A stretch of 64,000 bases of DNA from Istiophorus platypterus (GCA_016859345.1 CM029122.1:12908075-12972074), one strand, 5' to 3'. Numbered from the stretch's first letter, positions 48,801-63,096 are shown. The notes: generated by a model not told the origin, from the letters alone. Numbers and translations are program-made.

Positions 48801-49169
48801 GATGACAGCAGTATCAAGAGAGAGGTTAGATGTCATTTACAGTAAACCTAGTTTCCAAAGGGCAAAGTCCTCCCTCAACTGACTGTCCTCCAGCAATGTT
48901 GATGATTTGATACCAAGGCCAAAGCATGCATACTTATCATTCTACATCATGTTATCATAAATAACTCACTATTGCTACTGAATTCATTCTAATTATCCTT
49001 AAAAGGCAAACCTGTCATTTCAGCAACAAGTGACCGACACCATCAGCTTTGATATGTAAAATATACAATCCACATACAATAGCTGTAAATGCTGAAACTT
49101 ATGTTGCATATTTCCATTCAGTCAATGTACACCGTCAACAGTTATACTTCGAGTTTACGGGTCAGTTTA

Positions 49170-49440
49170 ACTTAGGTCCAGTTCAGACTTGGCATTAACA
49201 TTCCTCTAGGGTGATCCGATCACGATTGGACATCTCTAAGTACATCGGCTCGCAACTGGCTTAGAATGTGATCAGATCTCATCTATCTGCTCTATATGCA
49301 AATAAACTCATACACCGTTTCCATTTGCAAAGACCAAATGACTTGTTGTTTTTAACTGATGGGAGGCAGCAATGCACTTTCCGTGCCTAGTCTGCCAGAA
49401 ATTCAAAGTGGAAGAAGGAATCAAAGCAATACAGACCAGT
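49170..49440. mobile_element. Probable dispersed DNA-transposon fragment
   Basis: The segment has GGTCCAGTTCAGACTTGGC, ATTAACATTCC, GGTGATCCGATCACGATTGG, GAATGTGATCAGATCTCATC and TAGTCTGCCAGAAATTC in that order. This order resembles a fish repeat I recall (TTCAGACCTGGCATTAACATG, then GTGATCCGATCACAAGTGGAC). It is diverged; the ends are not resolved and the superfamily is unassigned. Confidence 0.4.
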
Positions 49441-50600
49441 CCTATTCCCTGGCAATGACAACTTTCAAATAGACAACTAAATTGTTCTTATGTAACTAAG
49501 CCACTGCTTTTTGTAGGACAGTAGCCAACTTTTGTTGGCATGTATCATTGACATGATTGTGTTTTTTCAGCTCTGAGTCCAAGTCAGTCTGTAACAGAAA
49601 CAGGATTCACTATAAACTGCAGAAGACAACGTCTGATGTCCGTCTATTTTACTTATATCTGCAGATTTATGGATGAAAAGAGGATTTGAAAATTCAAATC
49701 AAGGGGTTTGGTCCAAAAACTCCTGAGAAATATCTTCATGTGTTCTAGCTTGCTGGATAAATTAAAACAATCTATATATGTTGATTTCTAGTTGATTCAG
49801 CAGTGCTAATAAGTTCACACTTTCAAACTCCCGGGAACCATTTCTTTAAAATGTAAGATCTTTTAGAAAAGCATATGAAGTAAAATGTAGTCTATAATGA
49901 AAAGTGAGGATAGTATCAAATGCAGGTAAAGTCAAACTGTTTGAACTAATGATATCTAAAAAAGTCTTAACATTGGGTAGACATGATGTAGGCTAGTTAC
50001 AAGCGTACAAAGGTGGCGTGCACAGCTATCAGCTCGGTCGCTTGCAAATTAAACAAGAACACAGAGATACTGAGGTCAGGTTAACTTTAGCTAATTTGTG
50101 TTAAAGGCTCTAAAGGCAAGGACATTAAAAAGCTAGTTGTGACGAGGGTAAAAGCCCAATATTAGACAAAGGTGGGGATTAAACTAATTACATCACCCTT
50201 TGCCACCCCTAATGACCCTCACCTGTAATTTGCACCTCATAAAAGTTCCTCTATCTCTGTATTCATCATCCTGGGTTATATCGATGAATTTAAAACTACA
50301 GTAAGAGGGAGAGTGAGTGAGTATTGGCCCATAAACATTTGTAAGTTGTCGTGCAAAATAGTTGAATAGGTTGCATGAAAACATTAGAATTTTATTTATT
50401 ATATAACAGTCCTGGATAATACTGTGATTAAATTCTACAACAGGAATCCTAAAACATAGCTCCATTCAACGGAATAACTACTGCTCTAAATGAGTAGGCA
50501 TTTAGACAGGTGTGTGCTCAGCAGGGGGTTAAAGAAACACATATCCACAATGTTATGATAGCTATTATAAGGACATTTTCAGCATTTAGAAATGAAGCAA

Positions 50601-50623
50601 CTTACCAGAAACTTGCTGGTAAG
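50601..50623. repeat. Short perfect inverted repeat
   Basis: CTTACCAG, a 7-base loop, then CTGGTAAG: an 8-bp perfect stem. The arms also read as facing splice donors on the two strands, which is probably coincidence. It lies 12 bp from the transposon insertion at 50636. Confidence 0.6.
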
Positions 50624-50635
50624 TAGTATAACTAC

Positions 50636-51591
50636 TAGAGATGTCAATAATTAATCAATTAATCAATTAATTGCATTTGATTACGTAATCTATTAAAAAC
50701 ATATTAACTGGAATTGCAGAGGATAAGGATGTGCAGTGTAACTTTCAGGTAATGTACTCGAGTTTGCTGCAGTACCCAGCTGTGCCACAAGGTGCTCTCT
50801 TACTGTTTAATGAGAGGGAGTCACATGTTTTGCTGATCACCAGTAAGGGCCATGCAAATTTTAAAATGAACACTTCTCTTTGACATTCAGTCTGGCTTCC
50901 TCTGCTCACTGCGGCAGTCGTTTTGTTGAGCACTGCACTGGTGGTTGTCCGGTTTATCAAGCTATCTAGGGCTAACGCTAATGCCACATTGAACTGGATG
51001 AAATTTGACATTAGTAATAAAGATGGCAGACCATGTTTTTGCATCCTGGGACATTTCCAGAAGCTGTACTCAAGTTAGCTACAATGAACAGCGTTTAAGT
51101 CACTCCCATTATGTAGATAAGGATGCATATAATGTCATATAAAACCAGGAGTCCAGTGCGAGGAGCACAAAGGCAACCAGTTTGAATGTTTATTTAATAA
51201 AATTACCGATTATATATATTTGAAGGCCACAGTCCTATTGATAAAGGATTTGTCAGACTTCCTTTTAATCGTTAGATATGTCCAACATGTTGGAAGCTGT
51301 GCAGCATTGTTTGCTATATTTATTACTTTTGATTTTATTTCTTCAGCTATAAAATGGCAACAAATGGGAATCACTGCGATTTTAAAAGAAATCATTATTT
51401 TGTGTTTAATTTTTATTTTACTTAAACTGGTTTTTTTTTTAAATTCCTAAAATACTCCAGGTTTATGGCAAATATAGGTCATGTTACTGGTTAAAAAGAC
51501 CACTATATTTCATAAACTGTTTAAGATTAACCAATTATTGATTGTTAAAGTGGCTTCCGATTAAGGAAACTGCTTAAAACTTGCATCCCTA
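50636..51591. mobile_element. Probable non-autonomous hAT element (956 bp)
   Basis: The left end is TAGAGATGTCAATAATTAAT and the reverse complement of the right end is TAGGGATGCAAGTTTTAAGC; they share TAG-GATG. The flanks ATAACTAC (50628-50635) and AGAACTGC (51592-51599) agree at 6 of 8 positions, fitting the 8-bp target duplication of hAT elements. Near the left end a (ATTAATCA)n run occurs. A short frame beginning ATG GCA GAC near 51025 is interrupted after about 40 codons. No intact transposase is present. Confidence 0.6.
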
Positions 51592-54500
51592 AGAACTGCA
51601 TATAAAAATGATTAAAAATATATTTTAGCGGTTAATTTGTATGCACCACTTGTTCTTGAATTTTCTTCTCTCCACTTTTATTTTACTCCATGCCTAATGT
51701 CGATATAAATTTGTCAAAGCTAGTTTCAGCTGGCTGCCATGGCATATTGCAGTGCGGAACACTACTACCAGCCATAACACTAATCAAGGTTACACAGTTA
51801 GCTCCACAGTTGCTGGGGAGTTAACTGCTATGTCCCTGACCATCAACAGGAAACACAGATTAAAAACACAGAACCCCCCCTTACATAAATAACGTCAGCA
51901 TTAATAAAAATCCTGCTGTTTACCATCAAAATATACCAGACACAAGATAGAGTATATGCATATTTCTCATGGTTAATCAAAAGCTGATGCCTGTGTTGTG
52001 TACAGGCAACACTTCACTCATAACAAACTCTGTCAGCACAGGATGTGAAACATTTAATTTATCAACCAGACAGGATCATGATATAAGACTCTGCACATCA
52101 TTTTTTGTGTGATTTTTTTTCCTGAAATGTTACAAAAATAACAACATAATGCATTTTCCATCCAAAATCATAAATCCGCCACTTTTATCAACTGTCACTA
52201 AGTCACACAGTAAAACACATGTAAAACTGTTCACCTAAGTACATTGCCTGATATTATTCTGCAATAGCTATTAAACCACCAAAAACAGAGTGACAGTGTG
52301 AAGTGTCTTTAACACCAATTTTGGAGCAAACCCATCAACTATCTTATCAAAAATCCAGGACTGTAATATCATTAAATGCTAATATCTAATAGTATGCTCT
52401 GGGTTAACAGAGGTTTTCTTCGTGGTATCTTGAATATTTTCCACACATTACCTTTGTTTTGTGCAGTTTGCAGCTGTGTGAATCCACGTCACGATATAAC
52501 ATAGACAATAGGAAAAAAGGAGAAAAACTGGAGGAATATAACAGAAAGAACTGAAAGTGCTGTTGAGTACTCACCTCTCATATACACATATGACACAGCC
52601 TCTCTGCACACACTCAGACACGGTTGACGTATTTTGCTTGATAGGTGCAGCTAACATCTGTACAGTCTGGAGCCAACAATCCGCCAACAGACTGCGTGTT
52701 AAGTAACTTCAGACACTAACTTCATTCAGCATTTTTAACTAAAAGAACCAGCAAAGGTTTAAAATGACAAAGAGGAAACCTTAAAGAATTAATTTAAATT
52801 TTAACACAGTTTTTATTTTCTTGTGGTGAGTGCTCATGGTAAAAATTAGATTAAACATGGTGAAATGTTCTGATAATAATAGACACAGAGGAAGAAATTC
52901 ATGTCCCCTGCTCTGCATTATATTAATTATATTATTTCATTACATCAGAACACATCATTGTTTATTATCTCTATATGAAATGTTTCAGAAACCCTGTCTG
53001 GATGATATCTATAGAAACAGGTTAGTGTTGTTCCTATGTAACAGACACTGATTCATCTGGAATATCAGTAGCTGCACCAGAGACCAAAGTTAAACCCCTA
53101 CTGCAACAGTAAAGTTCGGTATTTGCTGTATATAGAAAGACAACACGAAGCTGGAACTTCCAGCTTCTGTTCTTGAAATGGGAAAACTGAGTCCATGGGT
53201 GAGCAGAGGGGGCACAGCTGGTTCAGACACAGCTGTAATAACAGGTTGAATGATGTAGATGTTTTAGACAGCGGAGAAGAAAAAGTTGGATATTTTTTTT
53301 ATTGTTTTTGTTTGCTAACAAATTAATAGTCAATTAACTTTTTTTTTAATCATAAAGGTCTTAACTTCTAATACTAAGTGCTAAAATGAACCTCATTTAT
53401 GATTGACAATGAAATTCAGAATCCTCTTTCAGATTTTCAGAAAGGCAGAAAGAAGAAATGGTCAAAGAGAGATTGCATTGAGCCACAGAAGGCAGTGGAA
53501 CTTTTTTGCCTGAAGCTGAAGTCAAGATGTTGGCTCTAGATTAAGAATTAATCAGTACCAGTCTAGTCCAGGCGATTTACAACATAAATGATACCTTACA
53601 CTTGGTCTTTGACTTTTGGTTGTACAACAAGTGTGGTTGTTGGAAAAGACACATACGATATTTCTCAAAATACATAATTCATTCCTCCCACAAAGCAACA
53701 ACCGCAAAAAATATATATATATTCCATTGACTTCAAAAGCTTCATTAAATATGGCCAGGAGTTTTTTCAAAGGTATTGACTGAGCGCATATTCCATTGTA
53801 CTGGCTTTAGTGTTTGTTGCAGTGGCCTAAAACGAACAATGTATGAAGCACTGTGTGAGTAATGCTACACAGTACAATGTTTCATTTATGAGCTACAAGA
53901 CAGGAACATACAGAGAGCCACATTTCATTAAAATTTAATAAAGACAAATGATCTAAGAGAGAATACCATCTCTTAGGCTGCTTTACCACATCACATGACA
54001 ACCGGCTGGACACAACCACCGAGGACAGAGAAGCGGCACTGAAAGGGAGGAAATGCTTCCGACCAGCTAATGGATGGCAATAAAATTTTAGTGAGGTTCT
54101 CACTGAGCTGCACAGAGAGACAGCTCAAACTAAAACAGCATAAGCTGGGGTGGTTGTAATAGTTGTCTGAGGCAACATCCCACTGGCAGGTGGCCTGATT
54201 GATGATGGGAATGAGAAAAGTTTTGCGACACGTCATTAATGAGACTTCACAGTGCTACAGTGAATGGACATCCTATGTTTTTGTTCCCGGTTTATATTTA
54301 TTTTATTCAAAGGGTTAACATGGCGAACTTGTCAGCACACAGCTGTTTATTTACACATCCAGCAGATACCAAGCAGCATTAGTATTATTTGGACTTGTGT
54401 TTGCCAGTATGATTCTTCAGACCTGCTTGGCAGAGGAAGGAACAGCCTCAGGAACCCTCTCCCACCACCCTTTTGTCGGTGCTGTGTCTGACCATTTCTA

Positions 54501-57174
54501 TAACATTCCTAAACTGACAATCCAGCATTCACACCCACTTGGTGCTGGTCAGCTACTTTACGGCGGGTATTTATCTGAGCTATTTCCCTGGAAACAGCTA
54601 TTTGCTGCCTCTGGAAACAACATTAAGAGCAGTGACAGTGAACTAGAGAAGTTAAGTCGGGGGACATAAAGCCAAAACAACGAGCTGAATGATTCTCTAA
54701 GGCTTAGCAGCGCTGAGGGGAATATCAGACTTTGTAAATAAATGTATGTGTGTTTGTCCCTATGGAATAATGCTTATTTCATCCTTTTTTCCTGATGGGG
54801 ATTTTTAACTGACATCATATGTATGAAGTCAGAGAGACAGTTGTTTGACCTCTCTGACAGATGGCCAGATCTGAGCACATGGGGCAGAATATATTTATGC
54901 TCAATGAGACAAAACATTACGTGGCATTGCACCGAGCACATTTTCACTATGGGGGAACAGCTCTGAACTTGAGTCACATTAGCAGAAAATCACACTCCTT
55001 CAACCCTTGGCTAAAGAAGTCATGTCAGTGCTTCCCGCTAAGAAAATCCTGTCATTTATTTTCCTGTCAGTCAGACATGACTAGAGCGCTGTCAGTCACC
55101 ATGAGCAAAAGAGCCATGAACACACTGCTCCGCTACATACCGTCAGGATCGGAAACAGTCCCATTTTCAAGAGTTACTGCACCCAGGTTGTCATCAACAC
55201 ATTTTTCATGAGAGGGCTTTACTTGCAGCCTTTTGGACATAATCCCTGCCTTCAACATGTGGCTTTAGGGCAAGAGGTCTAAGGATGTAACACCATGTGG
55301 GCAACTTATGACTTGTTTAAAATTTTGCAGCTGTAACAATAAAGAGCTAGTAATATTTACAGCAACAGATAAAGCAACTTATACCTTGTGCAACAGTTAC
55401 TTTAACTGCATTTTGGGTTAATGACAGAGTTATCTAAAGAACTTGGAGGCAATATCAGTAGCTATATTATAACCGTATTTACTGTCTTGTATTCCAAATG
55501 GATTTGATCAATGACACCCTCAATCCAAGATGGTTGATGGTGGTAACCACGCACAAAATGCACCAGGTAATAAAACTATTATTCAAAGAGCCCAAATCTG
55601 GACTTTATACCTGAAAAACCAACGGTATGTATTTGGACTTAAAAAGAGAATAATGATACAACAGCGGACTCGATTTTAGCACAATTTTGAATAAGAAAAT
55701 CAATCTTTAAAAAAATCTGTATCATGTTCTTATAATTCATGCATGAAGGGTTAGAAAAATGATGAGTTTAACATAATGTCTACTGTTTTTCTTTTTAAAG
55801 AATAGCCAATCTTATTTTAGCAAAACTTTTCAGATGTAGAGGATGGTTATGCTTTGTTTGCAGTCATTAGAGATTCTGTAGCACAGGGGGAGATTGATGA
55901 ACTTGTGCAGCCCTATGCGGTCTGTGCTGCCTGGTTATACTAAGGCAAGCTCCTTACAGTGCTTTCCCCTGGGCAAGCGAGACTATTGGTCGAAGTTCAG
56001 ATATAACTTCATTTTCTATGTGGATGAAATGCACCTTAAGGGCAGAGGCAGTGGGTGAAGAAGAGGAAGGGGTTTGACAGAGCCTGTGTTTCCAGCTCAC
56101 ACATGCTCAGTGAGAGTCAGAGGCTGGGGCATAAAAGAAATCCATTGTGGCTGTGGAGCCTGACCGCTGACAGAAATTAAATTGTGTCCACTGACTTTTT
56201 ATATAGCAACCTAAGGTCTATGTCAATAGAACCAGAGTCTCAATAGCACTACTGAGCAGGCAAAAAAGCCTTTTGTTTGTACTCCAAATGTCAACCTTTC
56301 AGTTTCCTTAGTCTTACTCTTGCACATGAGCAATTTCTAATAAAGCCAGAACATCACAATCTCATCTGTGAAATATCACTTAAGGACAATCAACATAACA
56401 GGGTTGTATCAACATTGAGTAATCAATAACAAAGATGACTATGTGCTTCTTTTGCCATTTTAATAGCACTTTTTGACCATGAGAATGATCTGTATAAGGA
56501 CATAGGTCACCAGCATGTTAATTTACTTGGTAATTCCATGATGGTAATGAAATAACTGTAATATTAGTAATTAAAGTAAGCTGCTGCAAAATGAATAGCT
56601 CTCTGTTACCATTTGGTCTCATGTTGTTCACAACTTTTTAACCCGCAATCAGAGCCAGCTATTCTACAGAACATTCTGTAGCTTTTATATGATGCACAAT
56701 TTTTAATGGTTGGTAGTACGGTAATACGGATTTAAATGTCTTTTCACACAAGCGGAATTTCTAAATATAAGTCTCCAGCAACATTCAGACCTCATAGGTT
56801 TTTTTGTCACTGAACAATTGATCCTGTTTGAGTATGTAAAGATTACAGAATATTTTTAGTTTAGCTTCAGTTTTTAAATATAAAATGCACAACTGTTTTT
56901 ACTGTCTTAGCCGCATCACTAAAAACACTGTGTACCTTTGTCTGTATACTCTTAAAACATTACTCTGCAGGCTATGCAGTGAAATCTTGATCCAACAAGA
57001 AAAGATAGTCACAAAATTCCCAGCTCACTCTTAATCGCCACTCACTTGGATCTTGTGAGACAGATACTGTGCTCAAACTAATATCAGATTGACAGATTGA
57101 TACATGAAGATCCCAGACATGTTGATGGTAGCAATCTATATGAAACACAGGCCAGAGCAGCATAGAGAAATTAC

Positions 57175-57194
57175 TTTTTTTTTTTTTTTTTTTT
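57175..57194. repeat. Poly-T run
   Basis: Twenty consecutive T. There is no retroposon signature next to it. Confidence 0.9.
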
Positions 57195-59064
57195 GATGCA
57201 TGGATCCCTCTGTTGAGCCTAGTTCATGGAAAGTTCAGCTGAGCAGCAGGCTCTGTCTTGATCCTTTTGAATGGATTCAGTCTCCGCTATCTCTCTGGCA
57301 GGCTGAGGGTAATGGATGAGGTGCAAGGTTCCAACAAAAAGCACATCTGCATCCACCCGATAAAGTGTTTCACAAAGGAGAGCCAGGTTTCTTTGAACAA
57401 GGGCCCACTTGGTGTATCCCACATATGGTCCTCATAAACAGTTGAGGTTCAGAAATAACCAAAATGTTACTCTTCTGAGGTAAACTGTTGAAAATATATG
57501 TATTCAAGTACAAGTCGAACAAAACTGTTATAGCTGTATTACACTGTAGACGGAATGTGCTGCAAACAGATGTGTACACAGACCCACATTCATGCATTTT
57601 CACATCTGACCACAGTAATGTGGGAAAATATTTGACCAACGCTATTCTTATAATGGTGGAGCCATTGGTATAAACTGTTCTGAGATGTGTTTCCTCTTTG
57701 CCTTTGGTCCATTACTGAGCACATGTCATTGCTCAGGGTAGACAGTACTGTGTAATTGACTGGTTGGCCCTGAGGCAACTGGAGATGTTAGGCATCTCTG
57801 TGGTCACACCTCAGTGCCTCACAGTTGGCAAGGCTGGGCTTGCAACAAATCACACTCCACTGACAGCCACGCTCGTCTTTCGCTGTGCGCATCCTGTGGA
57901 ACTGCAGCAACAGCAGCAAAAGAGCCTGAGAGCCAAGGACAGCACATTTAAATATTACTCAGCATCAGAAATTTAGCCCAACTACCTGCAAATCGGGACC
58001 AACTTGTTCCGATCAGAGTACTGTGAGCACATGGTAGAGGCACTTACCCTCCCTGCCACCTTAGAAATGACTGGGAAAACCTCTGCTCTAGCAAATGGGA
58101 AGGTCTGGCAGGGGGAAACATATTGTCTGGACACTCCAGAGAGAGAACAGACGGGGACGTGCTCCTGTTGTTTGGCCAACAGGACACTTGAACAAGCAGA
58201 TTGCACATTTACATTTACAGCTAAGAACTGAACACATTACAAGCATCCAATATAATCCAGGACATATGCAGCAGATAGCTGTCAATGCATGAATATAAAG
58301 GTTTATTAATTCATCAGTGCAGGCATTACAAAGATCAAAAATGGAATGACTATATAGGAAATACAAATCTCAAAAACTCAAAATTATCTTTATAAAATCA
58401 GTTGTACCAGTGAGGGCAGGCAAGATTCAGGGAAGACACAGGAATAGGAATTGCAAGCGTCACTCCCAGAGACACAAATGTATTCAGATTATGGTCAGAG
58501 TGCATCCCAAAATCCTTTAGTTTGATTTTATCCCATCTATCATTATTCTCTTTGGCAAACACAATGCTATTGGTTCCCAGAAGAATTATAGGGCAGCACT
58601 GCAGAAGACAAACAATTTACTGGCACTTTGCCTCACTGAACAACACTGTCAGCCTGCCAGGAACCATCCATTTTAAACAATACACATTTTAGTCACCGAG
58701 CAGCACATTTCTTGGACACAATAACTCACGGTATTCATACAGCATTTAAGTTATGCCAGCTACTTAAGATAATAGAGGTAATTCAAACAATGGAAAAGTG
58801 TATTCTCATACACATGTCGGATTCCATTGTATGAAGCAGGAATGATCAAAATTGTAGATCAAATGAGCAGACCAGATGTGATGGAAAAATACCATCACCC
58901 TCCACACCTCTATTCAATATCTTGTGCTCTAAACCACCTCACCTTTAAAGAGGGAGAGCAGATAAGATTCTTCTTGGCAGGATTTTCTGCATTAACTCCC
59001 TCTCCTACCAGAGTGTAAATTAAGTGGGGAGCTAGTGCAGTGTGCCGAAGCAGGAATGTGGGCC

Positions 59065-59095
59065 CGAGGCAGAGCGAGGCAGAGCGAGGCAGAGC
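59065..59095. repeat. 10-bp tandem repeat (CGAGGCAGAG x3)
   Basis: Three head-to-tail copies of CGAGGCAGAG, forming a G-rich purine-biased patch inside overlapping short frames. Confidence 0.9.
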
Positions 59096-60070
59096 AGTGG
59101 GATGCTCCAGGGGAACCGGAGGCCACTTTATGCTGCAGCAGGGCCAGAGTGCTCAGAGTTTGACAGCCCTGCGCCCTCAGCGGACACACCAGGACCACTG
59201 CCACCGTATTCTCAGGACATTTACATTATTCAAAGATAAATGCATTGTCAATTTTGTGACTCCCAACACTAGATATGCGTGCCGCTTCACTCCTTCTGCA
59301 GCCAAAGGTGGGCTCACCTCCACCCGCCGCAAGACATGCTACAAATGAAATCAAATGTCTTTCTCAGTGGTGCAGAATTACTTAACCCTGCACGCTGCCA
59401 CAGTGCTTTTGGATTTTAGATTGTAATGCAGAGGGCCATATGTAAGGAGAACAATGGTGGTAGGAAATGCACCTTGGAATTTAGGTACTTTAAAAAAATG
59501 GCTTCACATTGTATTTTAGCAAACTGAGATGTGAGTCTGGGGATTTTCAAAGGGATTGCACCAAGAGGAGACTGCTACTATGTGTTTGATTACCAAAAGT
59601 ACAATCTGTGCAGTCACATCAACCTGAACCCATCCTAATGGGTGGATCGGAGACCGGGAAAAGATATAATTTCCATGTTGAATAGTTAATAAATGAAATG
59701 TACTTTAACCAAGAAATGTACTTTCAGAAAATTCCCCGGACGTTCTCTTTACCCTACTCAACCATCTACTATATGAAATCTGAAACTCAGAAGAGTTGTC
59801 TAAAGAAGACAAGTGAGGTAATATGGATACTGACTTCACATTTGTAACACATTTGTATCAAGTTGTTAAACTACACAAAAGATGTCAAACTTGATTTATA
59901 CTTTGCTGTCGACAGGAAGGATTAGGGCCAAAAATGAATTGTGGTAAAACCCTATTTTCTAAGATTAAAGTACGATAATAACTCATACTGTTCCACACCA
60001 GATATGGCTGTATTGTTTAAATATAATGTTTGCTCAATGTGATTGTTGATTTTCTTCTTGTTTGATCTGA

Positions 60071-60432
60071 AAGTTAAAGGATAGGTCTGGTGATATTCTA
60101 TATTTTTGTTATTTTCCACACGTTAAGATCAAAAACATCAGCGAAGTGATACTACCAATATGCAATGCCTCTGTAGCCAAAGTATGATGCATCTTATAAC
60201 TCTGTGCCATAGACCTTAATTGACCTTCAAAACTATTAAAAGCACATAAATGAGCCTCACTGCTCTACTGGGTGAACTGTTATCTCAGTATGGTCACTGC
60301 AGTTTATTCTGAGTCAGTATTGCTGCTATAAATACTCACTAGGGCACAGAGTGTGTGTGTGTTAATCCACCACTAAAAATAGCCTCCAACAAATGCAGTA
60401 TTTATACATATTTTAGTAATGGGGCTAAAAAA
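60071..60432. mobile_element. Probable dispersed fish repeat
   Basis: The stretch contains AAGGATAGGTCTGGTGATAT near the left end. Further right it has CTACTGGGTGAACTGTTATC, TGAGTCAGTATTGCTGC, TATAAATACTCACTAGGGCA and GTTAATCCACCACTAAAAAT. This order resembles a repeat commonly seen in percomorph fish sequences. Ends and class are not resolved from this copy. Confidence 0.45.
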
Positions 60433-62533
60433 AAACAACATAGTCCCCGGCTGATTTAGGATATTACTAAATATGCATTTCAGATATCATTTTTATCATA
60501 TCGTCTTTACGGTAGTTTCTCATTCAATAAGATGCTATTTTTTCTGTTGTCCACAGTAAGTCTTCTTGTAAAGATCCTGTAAATCACACTGACAGAGATC
60601 TCTCGTTCATCCTCAGCAGAGGTAAGACCTCCAAAGGAGCAGGATCCAGGTTGTGCTGCTGTTCGATGTCAAAGAAAAGTTCCACAGGACAGGCTGTGGG
60701 ATGAATGTTGATACCTCCTTCCATGGATGAATTGCTAACTTTAATACCGAAACTTATGAATATAGTTATTCATTCACCGATCCATCTCGCATATCTGAAA
60801 GTCATAGACTATTTTATTGAAATAATGTGTCTGGGATTACAAATGAAAACCACACAGGATCATTCTTTATCCAGCAGACATATTAAATTCCAAACCCTGT
60901 TACTGTAATAGGCACACTTGTAGCTTGCCATGAATTAGAGCTCTAATTATATTAGGTACTATTTTAAACAAAATAACACATTTCTTATGATCCATAGGTG
61001 TAATTTATAGCAAAGCCAGGTTCATTTTCCTGGGCAATCAATTTCGTGGTGTAGAAGAAGACTAATATAATTATGTAAAGCGCTGAGAGCTGAGTATCAC
61101 AGTCAGCACAGAAGGGTTTTTCGAAGATAAATGAAGATGCAATTTATTCAGTCATAATTTCATATAGAAAATGCTGTGAAAGAAATCCATATGAGCATCA
61201 AAAAAAGGTAGAGGCACTAATGCTTTTTTATATAGACTACCAGTGCATTGTAGTCGAGGCTTGGGCGTTACATCAGGTTTCCTCACATCACTGAGCTATC
61301 TTTCACACAAGGAAGGAGGAGAAGAGCCTTTTGGCCAAGCCCTCTAAATCATACTCAGAGGAGTGAGTCATTTATTATAGTTACAATTATATCAATATCA
61401 CTAACACATAGGAGCTGCGATAAATCCACGCACATCAGTTTCTGTGACAACATGCATGATCAATGTAGGGAATGTCCTAAGCTACTGTTATTCTTAGCAG
61501 TTTGGCTGCAGGTGTCTCAAAATTAACATGTTTTATGAATCAGTAACACTACAACCTCACCCCAACAGCCACATTTTCAGTCTAACATCAATTCTCATCT
61601 TTCTTCAGTCTGCTCTATATCTTTTACATGTTCTTAGTAAAGACACTAACCCATAAGTCAGCTGTTATGGTGTGCAAAACAAAAGGCCACTTAAGCTTTG
61701 CTGGGAATCCATTTCAGTCAGCTGCGGAGGCTTGTTGCCGGAAAGGGGGAACTGACAGGGGAATAGAATTATATTTTTAAGATTTAAGGTTCTTCAGAGT
61801 GGAGTGCTGCAGATTTATTTCGGGGGCTTCACCTTTATCAAACTGTTTTTTGTCAGTATGTGTGGACAAACTTTCCCCTTGAAATATGCCCTCCTGAATA
61901 ATATATCAACGGAGGGAGAGATGTAGCCCACTGCAACCAACAGACAAATAGTGAGTTTTAACACGGTTGCAATGTTACCCTGTAGCGGTTGTGCAGTTTG
62001 TTTCCTCCCAGAGGGTGAAATACAGTGTAGACTTATGGGCTGGCAGACAACACAGATGCCCTTACCATGAGCAGAGTGTCTCCCTCCTCTGCTCATTGAC
62101 CTACACATTGTGTGGTGAATCCTTAATGACAGTGGCGGCCACAGAACAGGAAGGACTCCTGACAGGGGTGTCCACTCACATTCACATTCTCCATCAGCGT
62201 TTACAGATGGTCAGGGTGTGAGATACAGATCGCGTTTCCTTCCTCCCCTTGTCTAATATCAAAGAATTACTCAACATCACCATAAATCCAGCTCCACATG
62301 GGGAAAGAAATGAAACCATGTCAGTTTGATGGACTGAAACAAAATTTTGGGACATAAAACCATTTCTATGAATCTTTTATATAGAATGTGCACAGTGTAG
62401 ATGTGTGGACCAGTGTGTGGGAAATAATCGGCATCTTCTGTACAAATTAAAACAAGAAGGTTTTTGTTCTCCTTTATTTTGTACCATTAGTTTAGATAAG
62501 AAAAAGTGTGAGTGAATGAATGAAACAAACACC
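60433..62533. other. Unique non-coding DNA
   Basis: No gene, transposon end or long microsatellite is seen. Overlapping frames at 61815-62221 on opposite strands are not family-like. Confidence 0.5.
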
Positions 62534-62553
62534 ATTTCAAGGTAAATTAAGTC

Positions 62554-62559
62554 TTTATT
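62554..62559 (-). terminator. Possible polyadenylation signal (minus strand)
   Basis: TTTATT on the + strand reads AATAAA on the minus strand. About 20-30 bases further along the minus strand is a GT-rich GGTGTTTGTTTC, as expected for a downstream element. The AT-rich interval between it and the open frame at 63161-63328 would serve as a 3' UTR of about 600 bases. AATAAA is common by chance in AT-rich DNA. Confidence 0.25.
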
Positions 62560-63096
62560 TAAAAAAAAAGGGTTTCCAGATGTCAAATACTTTCTCTTTT
62601 ATCAATATACATATGAGGTCATTGGAAATTTAATTTAGTGGCTTTTACATCATGTAATGGCATCATAACAGTAGGCACTCAGGTTTATCAATATTAATAA
62701 TAGCATCATGTTATGCTTATCCTTAATACAGGTAAATAAAATAAAGTGGTAAGGGAATTCATATTTAATTGTTTTTTGTTGTTCATACAGAGACACTAAG
62801 GTAGTAAATTAATACATCGATAAACTTATACACAGCAGTATCATCAAGTTGTAGCTCACACAAAACAGACAACTCTATTTGGAAGCAAATAAGACTAGTA
62901 TATAAGTTATTTTTTTTTACCGATCAACTGCTCTGATTGGATTTAATTTTGGTAAACATCAGGGTCACAAGTCAGGAACAATAATTAATCCTGCACTTTA
63001 CAGCAGGTTTCTTAAAACCATCAGGGTTAGAGCTTTTCGTCATGTCTGATCGCGATAGAGGCCCGTGACCGAGCGCAGATAATTGTTCCTTTACAG

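Larger units (their letters stand above)
42497..49169. other. Largely unique non-coding DNA
   Basis: No confirmed gene. It contains an A run (45098-45114), a purine tract (45788-45846) and an octamer-bearing patch at 44150-44280. Larger frames at 42524-42865, 44276-44605 and 45740-46120 have no recognisable domains. A minus-strand donor-like site (GAG/GTGAGTC near 46952) has only a mediocre acceptor upstream. Confidence 0.5.
51592..60070. other. Largely unique non-coding DNA
   Basis: No confirmed gene. It contains a poly-T run (57175-57194) and a 10-bp tandem repeat at 59065-59095. Overlapping frames near 57982-58366 and 58992-59348 occupy locally GC-richer sequence on both strands and show no domain. 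I recognise no transposon boundaries. Confidence 0.5.

Noticed and set aside
50601..50623. Facing splice donors at the CTTACCAG/CTGGTAAG hairpin
   Set aside because: No good acceptor accompanies either; the symmetry is explained by the inverted repeat.
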